Notes under the pieces: model-generated | Told to the model about the DNA's origin: nothing | The model's database searches: none | Seen by the model: only the letters and a program-made list of their open reading frames with translations | DNA from: a virus | IMG/VR virus record: IMGVR_UViG_3300005264_000054 | Span: 1-27,732 of that record | Direction: 5' to 3' (one strand) | DNA: 27,732 nt | Position numbers and translations under genes: made by a program | Part shown: positions 21,668 to 27,732 of the stretch, one piece after another | Layout of the letters: each line of letters starts with the position of its first letter | How positions within the stretch are numbered: position 1 is the stretch's first letter

Positions 21668-24511
21668 TTAAAATGGTAATATATGTGATAAGGATAAAGA
21701 CTGTTTAGTTCTTAATAAATTGTTTTTATCTATATCTATACTTATGTTATTTTTATAAGCATTATTTGATAGTATGTTATATGTTCTTGTCTTATCTGCT
21801 GATTTATATCTAGTCTTTACTTCAAATATGTCTTTAAATATCTGTGTACTCTTTGTTTTATTTACATTTAATTTATAAGGTGTTTCTTTTCGCACAAATA
21901 AGTTAACAATACTGTTTATCTCATTTGCTGTATATGTCTTATTAACATCAAAATATTCTCTTATCTTTAAATAAGAAAAACTCATTATAATTCTTTTGTG
22001 TGTTTGATTGAATTTACGGTTATTATCGCCGATTTCTTTCAATATTTCAGCGGCATCTTCAACATTTACATCTATTTTATCCTGTATAGCTGTTATTTTA
22101 TTTGCAATACGTTGTGATTCGTATATATCGACACTTTCATGGTCGTCAAGTTCTCTTTTCCCTGTAATAACATCTATTGTTTTTTCAAATTTAATTTGTC
22201 TTTTATCTTTTAATTGTTTTGCCACATTATTTATTTCAGTTTTACTTGCTCTATCCATCTCTTCTCCATCTATAATAATGTTGTTCATTTTAAAGTTATA
22301 ACCTAATAGTTTTTGGACCAATAATGCAGGGTTATTCCAATAGAACTGAGTGTTTCTTGTATACACTTCATAGTTTATACCTATAATATTCAATGATAGT
22401 TTACCTTGTTTATTATAAACCAAGTTACCATATTTTTCAGAGTATTGTTCAATTGTACTTTTAATAAGAGTTCCTGAAAACTTATTATACACTTTCTCTT
22501 CTTCCATACTCATTGAATCGTCAACTAACCAATTTGATGACACATTGTTCATTAAATTAACACTGTCTATAATACGTTGCCCTTCTCGTTTTAACAACTC
22601 TCTGTACTTTTTAACTGAAAAACTATTATAGTCTAACGAAAATAACGCTGATTTGTTATTAATATAAATAAATGTAGTCTCTACTGCTTTGTTTTCAGGT
22701 CTTTCGCTCATTTGATATATAAGCTCTGGACTTATTTTACTTAACAAATGTAACGCTTTAAAATCTTCATAGAATCTAAACCCTTCACCTAATATACTTG
22801 TTGTTAATACAATATCCACACCTTTCTCTGTTTTACCATTCAATATCAACTCTGTATAGTCTTCAACTGTATCAGATGTTACTAATTGGGTTTTAAGACC
22901 TTTATTGTTAAGAACAATTTGTATCTTTTCTAACTCTTTCTTATTGTTTAAATATACTATTTGTTTACCATCTACATTTTCTATTTGTTTCAACACTGTA
23001 CTCATCTTATCTTTATAGAATATCATATTAAGCTCTTTACTTCTTCGTACTTTCTTTTGTACAGTCATTTTATATACACTGTTCATTAACACATCTGTTT
23101 CGATTGGAGATGCTGTTAGATAAACGTAATGTTTTGCAGTTACTTCTTTTATAAGTCTCATTGCTTTTTGTCTAAACGTATGGTCAGATGATACAGATAA
23201 GTTGTGTGCTTCATCTACTACAACAATAGCTTCTTTTAACCATTGTTCTCCGTTTGATTTTTTGAACTTCGATAGACCGTCGTAAGTAGATATAATTAAC
23301 TCTTTAGAAAAATCAGGTTGGGAACCACTTAATACCGCCGATACTTCAATCTTTTCTTTGCGTAATTTACCAACTAATTGTTTGACTAAATTACGAGTTG
23401 GTACCAATATAAGAGTTCTCTCTGTTATATGAGTAAAAAAGAATGTTTTACCAATGTTTGTATCTGCTTCAATTAAAAGACGTTTGTTACTTTTCATTTT
23501 ATCAGCAATAACAGTTTTTAGCTCTGTTAAATACTCATCTACTTTATAAATATCTTTATCGTTTTTAGTGCTTATGACACTTTTCAAAATAGTCTTTTTA
23601 TTCGATGTACTTCTTTTAAAGAAATAAGGATTTATATCAACAACTGCGGTTTTTAAATCTCTGGCAACTTTACCTTTATGTTCTTTTGTTTCATAAGGTT
23701 CTAAGGTCAAAATAATATCATTATCGCTCATTCCTGCCCCTTTTAATTGCATTAGAGCGGCATATAACCAATCATGAGTAGTTCCTGTCCCTTTACCTGT
23801 ATAACTGCTTAAAACACGATTTAAAGTGCGTTGTTGTTTAGACTTATCAAACTCTCCGCCATCAGTATTTATAATTAAACTTTTTCTATTTTTAAGCTCA
23901 TTGTCTCTATCTGATGATGATATTTCATTTATTAGAGTAGCTTTCTTTAACACATCTTCTAACGAATATACATCACCGTTATTATATTTTAATTTAGGGT
24001 CTCTTTTATTATCGTAAAATACAGGTGCGTACATTAATGTATTGCGTTTGAATGAGTTTTTATCAGCGTAAGGGAAAAGAGAAGATAATTCATTTTTCAT
24101 TATCTTTAATTCTTCACTAGTATAAGACCTATCTAGTGCTATGATAATTCTGAAACGGTCTCCGTCTTTAAGACCATTAGAATAAGAAAAATAACTTATA
24201 TATTCATATTCGGCGAATATTTTTTCTACTTCATTTCGGTTTATCTCGCCGTCAATGTCTAAGAATAAATAATTAAGTGTTCCAGTTTGTCCTGCCAACA
24301 TACCATATTTTAACGAAGTTGTCATTAAATAAGGAAGTTGATGTTTACTAGAATTTGAAAACTCTCTATTTGTTATACGCTTGTTTAAAATACTGTATAA
24401 CTGAGTTAAATTATCATATTTAACCGAGTTGTCTATACTTATAAGTTTTTTACCGTCATAACTATAAGTATTTTTTGAAATAATTAAATTTTGTAATTTT
24501 TGTTTTTCCAT
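21668..24511 (-). CDS. Primase-SF2 helicase fusion (replication initiator)
   Basis: Counting from ATG 24511 this is a 947-residue protein. Residues 75-165 look like an archaeo-eukaryotic-type primase core: YLFLDIDGE with Asp85 and Asp87, RFRIIIALDR (119-128) and NTLMYAPVFYD (157-167). Residues 240-295 fit a PriCT-like helical domain (THDWLYAALMQLKGAGMSDN, ILTLEPYE). An SF2 helicase follows, with a Walker A-like DTNIGKTFF (Lys355-Thr356), LILVPTRN (motif Ia), VVVDEAHNL (433-436 DEAH), YLTASPIE (III), IVYLNNKKE (IV), VLTTSILGEGFRF (V) and YQMSERPE (VI). It should unwind and prime phage DNA. A TTG start at 24571 is rejected because the promoter -7 element at 24548-24555 lies inside that stretch. 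Downstream residues from about 700 are unassigned. Confidence 0.8.
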   Translation of the reverse strand: MEKQKLQNLIISKNTYSYDGKKLISIDNSVKYDNLTQLYSILNKRITNREFSNSSKHQLPYLMTTSLKYGMLAGQTGTLNYLFLDIDGEINRNEVEKIFAEYEYISYFSYSNGLKDGDRFRIIIALDRSYTSEELKIMKNELSSLFPYADKNSFKRNTLMYAPVFYDNKRDPKLKYNNGDVYSLEDVLKKATLINEISSSDRDNELKNRKSLIINTDGGEFDKSKQQRTLNRVLSSYTGKGTGTTHDWLYAALMQLKGAGMSDNDIILTLEPYETKEHKGKVARDLKTAVVDINPYFFKRSTSNKKTILKSVISTKNDKDIYKVDEYLTELKTVIADKMKSNKRLLIEADTNIGKTFFFTHITERTLILVPTRNLVKQLVGKLRKEKIEVSAVLSGSQPDFSKELIISTYDGLSKFKKSNGEQWLKEAIVVVDEAHNLSVSSDHTFRQKAMRLIKEVTAKHYVYLTASPIETDVLMNSVYKMTVQKKVRRSKELNMIFYKDKMSTVLKQIENVDGKQIVYLNNKKELEKIQIVLNNKGLKTQLVTSDTVEDYTELILNGKTEKGVDIVLTTSILGEGFRFYEDFKALHLLSKISPELIYQMSERPENKAVETTFIYINNKSALFSLDYNSFSVKKYRELLKREGQRIIDSVNLMNNVSSNWLVDDSMSMEEEKVYNKFSGTLIKSTIEQYSEKYGNLVYNKQGKLSLNIIGINYEVYTRNTQFYWNNPALLVQKLLGYNFKMNNIIIDGEEMDRASKTEINNVAKQLKDKRQIKFEKTIDVITGKRELDDHESVDIYESQRIANKITAIQDKIDVNVEDAAEILKEIGDNNRKFNQTHKRIIMSFSYLKIREYFDVNKTYTANEINSIVNLFVRKETPYKLNVNKTKSTQIFKDIFEVKTRYKSADKTRTYNILSNNAYKNNISIDIDKNNLLRTKQSLSLSHILPF

Positions 24512-24547
24512 GTTGAAAAATGTTTTATTTGTTTGTATTAGATACTG

Positions 24548-24579
24548 CAAAGATAATAAAATTTTTGACAATATCTAAA
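24548..24579 (-). promoter_or_regulatory. Bacteroidota-type promoter for the primase-helicase
   Basis: On the minus strand TTTA (24579-24576) lies 20 bp from TATCTTTG (24555-24548), a TAnnTTTG -7 element. Transcription would start near 24541, about 30 nt before the ATG at 24511, which decides the start of the gene. TTGTCAA sits in the spacer, 9 bp from the -7 element (10 bp in the 17.2 kb promoter). Confidence 0.6.
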
Positions 24580-24660
24580 ACTTTTTAATTTTGTGTTTAT
24601 ATTCGATATTATATATACAAATATAGTGCCAAGAATTGTAATGTGGGAATATTTATCAAT

Positions 24661-24721
24661 CAATACACTTTTCTCTCTTTAATAAAGCAATACACTTTTC
24701 TCGCACTTTGTTAATAATGAG
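24661..24721. repeat. Intergenic repeat cluster D (two direct copies)
   Basis: Perfect copies of CAATACACTTTTCTC begin at 24661 and 24688 on the plus strand, exactly 27 bp apart. After the second copy an 8-bp spacer leads to TTAATAATGAG (24711-24721), also found after the second copy of cluster A. No clear inverted copy is present. The cluster lies between the peptidase and primase genes. Confidence 0.87.
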
Positions 24722-24758
24722 ATGGTTAGTATATAACTGTATCTTTTTTAAAGGTAAA

Positions 24759-24830
24759 TGACAACTTGTCAGTATGACATTTTGTTATGTCAGGTATGTC
24801 AGATAACTCTTTTTGCTTTGACAAATTGTC
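24759..24830. promoter_or_regulatory. Cluster of TGACA/TGTCA palindromes (operator-like)
   Basis: The segment holds a perfect 13-bp palindrome TGACAACTTGTCA (24759-24771), an imperfect inverted pair ATGACAT/ATGTCAG (24774-24793), a further ATGTCA (24796-24801) and GACAAATTGTC (24820-24830), which is inside the peptidase gene. The half-site TTGACAA also occurs in the spacers of both host-type promoters, suggesting a shared regulator. RNA hairpins at the end of the peptidase transcript are an alternative. Confidence 0.45.
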
Positions 24831-25281
24831 GTTTCCAATATTTGTTCCATATGCGAGACCCTATACTGTCAATTTGACTACCTTTTGAAACTGCTTGTAT
24901 TATCTTATTATCGCCCAAATACATCGCAACATGTGTTATTTTGTTATGTTGTGAACTAAAAAACAACAAGTCATATTTTTCAATACTGTCTATTTTAATT
25001 TCTTCGCCTAAATAACTCATTGTTTGTGCAGTTCGGGGCAATGTTACATTTAATTTCTCATCATAAAACATTTTTATCAATCCGGAACAGTCTGTACCCT
25101 TTTTGCTATTACCACCCCACATATATTTTATTCCTAGATATTCAGATATACTTAACCTTCCTTTTATATTAATATTTTTGTGTTCATATGCTTTTATTGC
25201 ATTTGAACTAGGTTGTTTATTTGAATTTGTTATATATAAACCTATCATTATTAAAAAAGATAGGTTTTTTATTAAATTCAT
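24799..25281 (-). CDS. Secreted NlpC/P60 cysteine peptidase (endolysin-like)
   Basis: This 160-residue protein has a hydrophobic N-terminus (LIKNLSFLIMIGLYITNS) that reads as a signal peptide or membrane anchor. The NlpC/P60 domain starts with YLGIKYMWGGNSKKGTDCSG (48-67), including the catalytic Cys65. LPRTAQTMSYLGEEI follows, then KYDLLFFSSQHNKITHVAMY with His117, and YLGDNKIIQA, where Gln129 takes the usual third polar place. It would cut peptide links in peptidoglycan. With an export signal and no holin next to it, it could act as a lysis enzyme or help virion entry. It directly follows a fibre gene and ends 287 bp before the primase gene. There is no Cys for a lipobox. Confidence 0.8.
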   Translation of the reverse strand: MNLIKNLSFLIMIGLYITNSNKQPSSNAIKAYEHKNINIKGRLSISEYLGIKYMWGGNSKKGTDCSGLIKMFYDEKLNVTLPRTAQTMSYLGEEIKIDSIEKYDLLFFSSQHNKITHVAMYLGDNKIIQAVSKGSQIDSIGSRIWNKYWKRQFVKAKRVI

Positions 25282-25289
25282 ATATGGTT

Positions 25290-26057
25290 TTAAAGTGTAT
25301 AAGTATCATTTAAGTAATAAGTACCGAATAAAATATCATCTGGTACTGAAACAGCAACTGTTCCTGCATTACTTATTATCATACTCATTGTAGTTCCAGC
25401 ATCTGCTGTAGCACCGCCTTGATAACCTTTGCAAAAGTTCACCATTGTTGTAGGTGTGTATTTAGCATCTAAGGTTCCTACGAGAATTTGTGCATTTTGT
25501 TCACTTGCTAAGCGAGTTACTGATACTTCGCCTTTAATTTCTACTTTGTTATTAACCAACCGTCTTATTTTCAACGATGAGAAATTAACCAAGCTACTAT
25601 CATTTAACGTAATATCTTCCCATTTACCGTAACCATCTAAGTCTGCGATACTTTCTCTCCATTCTACACCACTCATAGCATCAATATCAGCTGTTTTAGC
25701 TATACCTATTGTGTTTAATTTATAAGTATCGTGTGTTGTACTATCATTAAATAGTTTGTTTCCGTCAATATCATACACAGGTATGTAATATACTTCATAG
25801 TCAGTAGGATATGTTGCTGCAACAGTATCGCCTTGATATGAGTATAACTCATCATTATGAATCATTACTCCCGCAGATAATTCAAGTGTACTGTTATCAA
25901 ATTCCAAACCGTATAATACAGCGTTATTTATCGCACTATTACCTGTGATTGTTTTTACAACATCAATGAACGTATCCATTGTGTTTTTTTGCAAGAACCC
26001 TAAATCATCTAATGTGAAAGGCATTCCGCCGTTATAAGTTGTTATTAATTTGTTCAT
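25290..26057 (-). CDS. Tail fibre / baseplate-attached receptor-binding protein
   Basis: This 255-residue protein has an N-terminal part (NGGMPFTLDDLGFLQKNTMD, then VKTITGNSAINNAVLYGLEF) that resembles the attachment region of fibres encoded next to gpI-like genes. LELSAGVMIHNDELYSYQGD and YEVYYIPVYDIDG form a second beta domain. The C-terminal 110 residues are a small beta-sandwich head (LKIRRLVNNKVEIKGEVSVT, then AQILVGTLDAKYTPTTMVNF and GTVAVSV) of the same kind as in the fibre at the left end of the window. The likely role is binding the host surface. It starts 17 nt after the gpI-like gene with an A-rich leader. Confidence 0.65.
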   Translation of the reverse strand: MNKLITTYNGGMPFTLDDLGFLQKNTMDTFIDVVKTITGNSAINNAVLYGLEFDNSTLELSAGVMIHNDELYSYQGDTVAATYPTDYEVYYIPVYDIDGNKLFNDSTTHDTYKLNTIGIAKTADIDAMSGVEWRESIADLDGYGKWEDITLNDSSLVNFSSLKIRRLVNNKVEIKGEVSVTRLASEQNAQILVGTLDAKYTPTTMVNFCKGYQGGATADAGTTMSMIISNAGTVAVSVPDDILFGTYYLNDTYTL

Positions 26058-26074
26058 TTTTATTTATTTTATAT

Positions 26075-26611
26075 TTAGTAATAAAGTATTGTTGGTATTA
26101 GTCCGCCCGCTCTATAATTATCAATTAAACCAAACATTATATTCTCAAAATTGGTATAAGTACTGAAACTAGACGGCACATTAATACTAAAGTTTTTTAA
26201 GTTATCATATTCATTATTTGCATAAATATATAACGGTAAGCTCTCTGATTTTAAGTATAAAGTACGTTTATCGTTTGTTAATAAAGATATTTGTTCATGT
26301 GTTTTAAATAAGAAGTTCTCATCAGTATTAATTATTGTTTCAATATACATATCATTTTGGACAGATGTACTGAAAGGTAGTCCGAAATAACTATTGATAT
26401 AATGTTCTAATACTAATACTTGCCCGCTATGATTTAAGTTATAAAAACTCTCGTCTCTTGTACTATAGAATATATCACATAATGTTTTAATTGGTTTTAT
26501 CAAACTTATTAGCCATTGACCATTGTCATTTTCAGTAATAGGTTTGTTTTTCCATATACTCGGTAATAAGTTATGTAATAATTCGTTAAAGTTAATATTA
26601 AATATTGTCAT
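26075..26611 (-). CDS. Baseplate protein, gpI-like (tentative)
   Basis: This 178-residue protein is directly after the J-like gene, where P2-like phages have gpI. NFNELLHNLLPSIWKNKPIT is the N-terminal 'h-x-x-L-L-P-x-h-h' helix. WLISLIKPIKTLCDIFYSTR, then LVLEHYINSYFGLPF and a beta stretch follow. The end (IDNYRAGGLIPTILYY) resembles the 'h-x-x-Y-R-x-A-G' ending seen in gpI-like tail proteins. It would be an intermediate part of the baseplate wedge, to which fibres attach. The assignment is based on order and these weak patterns, since the sequence is divergent. Confidence 0.5.
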   Translation of the reverse strand: MTIFNINFNELLHNLLPSIWKNKPITENDNGQWLISLIKPIKTLCDIFYSTRDESFYNLNHSGQVLVLEHYINSYFGLPFSTSVQNDMYIETIINTDENFLFKTHEQISLLTNDKRTLYLKSESLPLYIYANNEYDNLKNFSINVPSSFSTYTNFENIMFGLIDNYRAGGLIPTILYY

Positions 26612-26623
26612 TTTTAAAAGTTT

Positions 26624-27493
26624 TTATCGTGCTATATAAGTTATAGTACTTGTTAATGGATATGAAGGTGATATTGTATTCCACCCTGCTACACTATTAT
26701 AGTAATTGGTAATAGGTATCCAAGTAGTGTATGTATTTGGTAAGCCGCCACTTTGCGTTGCGTCAAAATCTACCCCTTCAACTCCGTCTATATTTTGAAT
26801 ATTGTCTACTAATTTTGTAATATTTATAGTACTGTCAAATTCTATGTTTTGAATATACTCGTATATTACATCTTCAACATTAGACTGAATTATTGTTGAG
26901 TTATACATACCTTGATAATATATAGTAAAATAAAGTTTTAATTCATCTCCTGGATAATTCAATATACTCACACGTTGTCCAGCGATTTTAATATTGTTGA
27001 TATAATTAACGAATGATGTCATTTCAGGACCTGATAGTATGTCTGTATCCTTTCTTCTCACTTTAAGTTGTACATTTCCACCACTCTCTGTAGCGTTAGC
27101 ACTACCTATGATTTGTTTATTTTCATCTTTAACAGTATAATATAAATTATAATAGTCTGTATCTAATGTAAGGTCATCACCGTATTGGAATTTCTTAGCT
27201 TCGTTTATAAGCCATTTTCTGGTTCCTACGAACGATGTATCTATGATACTGGTTACATCTTTTTTAAATTGATACCACAAACCTTCATGGACATATATAA
27301 CAACAGCAGTCAGATATGCCCATAACTTCCATATAGCGACTTTACTTGAACTTGACAAACTATCTAATAAATCTTGTTCATCACTTAGTGTTGTACTACC
27401 ATCTTCGTTGGTAAGTTTATTACGCAACGTTTCCATATTGTTTTTTTCTACGATAATACTCTCGTATATCTCGTTAATTGTTCTTTGTGCCAT
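26624..27493 (-). CDS. Baseplate J-like wedge protein
   Basis: This 289-residue protein starts with AQRTINEIYESIIVEKNNME and a region (SSKVAIWKLWAYLTAVVIYV, then HEGLWYQFKKDV) that matches the J-like protein layout of Bacteroidota phages. The second half carries the recognisable wedge motif: IKIAGQRVSILNYPGDELKL, then LYFTIYYQG. A helix (VEDVIYEYIQNIEFDS) and INITKLVDNIQNIDGVEGVD close it, in which a strand-helix unit ends with 'h-x-x-x-h-x-x-h-x-G-V'. These are features of gp47/GpJ-like proteins that ring the hub. It is the second gene in the window and ends 12 nt before the gpI-like gene. Confidence 0.65.
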   Translation of the reverse strand: MAQRTINEIYESIIVEKNNMETLRNKLTNEDGSTTLSDEQDLLDSLSSSSKVAIWKLWAYLTAVVIYVHEGLWYQFKKDVTSIIDTSFVGTRKWLINEAKKFQYGDDLTLDTDYYNLYYTVKDENKQIIGSANATESGGNVQLKVRRKDTDILSGPEMTSFVNYINNIKIAGQRVSILNYPGDELKLYFTIYYQGMYNSTIIQSNVEDVIYEYIQNIEFDSTINITKLVDNIQNIDGVEGVDFDATQSGGLPNTYTTWIPITNYYNSVAGWNTISPSYPLTSTITYIAR

Positions 27494-27498
27494 TATTT

Positions 27499-27732
27499 TT
27501 ATTTTTTAATTTCTTTAGTGTACAGTTCGATAATGTTATTAATGTTATTGATATTGAATCTCATACCCAAATCACTTAATGCTTTTCTTCTCTTCTGTAA
27601 ATTACAAAATTCATATATAAATACTTTGACACTAGGATATAATATATCATCTTCTAATTTTTTAAGAAAATCTAAAGGATTCTTTAAACCTAATTCATTA
27701 ACATTTACCATTTGACGTGCATTATCTAAATG
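27499..27732 (-). CDS. Unknown protein, 5' part beyond the window
   Basis: The frame ending at TAA 27501-27499 is open to the last base, because an additional seven codons (HLDNARQ) precede the only visible ATG at 27711. That ATG has no A-rich leader, so the real start is probably outside the window. The visible 77-78 residues include FLKKLEDDILYPSVKVFIYE, then CNLQKRRKALSDLGMRFNIN and a helical end (NIIELYTKEIKK). No motif is recognised. It precedes the J-like gene by 5 nt and probably belongs to the same baseplate operon. Confidence 0.55.
   Translation of the reverse strand, partial: HLDNARQMVNVNELGLKNPLDFLKKLEDDILYPSVKVFIYEFCNLQKRRKALSDLGMRFNINNINNIIELYTKEIKK

Noticed and set aside
24512-24571. 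Upstream TTG start for the primase-helicase (20 extra residues)
   Set aside because: The -7 promoter element lies inside this stretch, so the RNA would begin after the TTG. ATG 24511 has a proper A-rich leader.
24562-24606. Plus-strand promoter-like pair TTTG-N18-TAATTTTG overlapping the primase promoter
   Set aside because: No gene is read on the plus strand downstream; it faces the minus-strand peptidase gene. Most likely chance in AT-rich DNA, or antisense transcription that cannot be judged.
24617-24629. Additional TATATTTG -7-like element upstream of the primase promoter
   Set aside because: No TTTG at the proper distance upstream; the element at 24548-24555 is better placed.

Overview
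The window looks like the structural half of a contractile-tailed (myovirus) bacteriophage genome, strongly AT-rich. Every supported gene lies on the minus strand, so transcription runs from the right end (27732) to the left (1). A Bacteroidota host is suggested by three things seen in the sequence: two promoters match the TTTG-N20-TAnnTTTG type of that phylum; no gene has a clear purine-rich Shine-Dalgarno, and starts instead follow A-rich leaders such as AAATAAAAATG; and the proteins resemble structural families common in phages of that group (DUF935 portal, DUF1320 connector, DUF2586-like sheath). No integrase or repressor gene is visible, so lifestyle cannot be judged.

Layout in transcription order. 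(1) 27.7-24.8 kb: a cut-off unknown gene, a baseplate J-like wedge protein, a gpI-like baseplate protein, a fibre-like protein and a secreted NlpC/P60 peptidase. (2) 24.8-17.3 kb: an intergenic control region, a primase-helicase fusion, a nuclease-like protein, a possible small terminase, the large terminase and two gpV-like spike proteins. (3) 17.2-15.5 kb: a host-type promoter, then an unknown gene, a sigma-region-2-like protein and a RecB/Cas4-like nuclease. (4) 15.2-10.1 kb, head: DUF1320 connector, Mu gp29-like portal, a tRNA-Thr(UGU), a zinc-finger protein, gp10/gpG-like protein, tail terminator-like protein, prohead protease with scaffold, major capsid protein, terminator. (5) 10.0-1.9 kb, tail: sheath, Ig-like protein, tail tube, a 46-codon basic ORF, a second tube-like protein, the tail assembly chaperone with a -1 frameshift extension, tape measure, a hub-linked protein, the gpD/gp27-like hub, a gp25/gp46-like wedge protein and a LysM-like protein. 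(6) 1.9-0 kb: a tail fibre that appears split by a frameshift, then the start of a small membrane protein.

Three things go beyond a routine phage annotation. Four intergenic regions carry a 15-21 bp repeat (core CAATACACTTTTCTC) as direct pairs with a 27-28 bp period, three of them with an added inverted copy. The phage encodes a protein that looks like an isolated sigma region 2, and a 16-bp AT-rich element unlike the host promoter type occurs upstream of both the capsid gene and the head operon. The tail chaperone has an unstarted 59-codon extension reached through an A9 slippery run, giving a lambda G/GT-like pair. Hairpins also follow the capsid, sheath, tube and tape measure genes, which could tune their expression within one long transcript. 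No intergenic stretch exceeds 300 bases; the longest (24512-24798, 15248-15504, 13445-13680) hold the repeats, the tRNA and the promoter elements.
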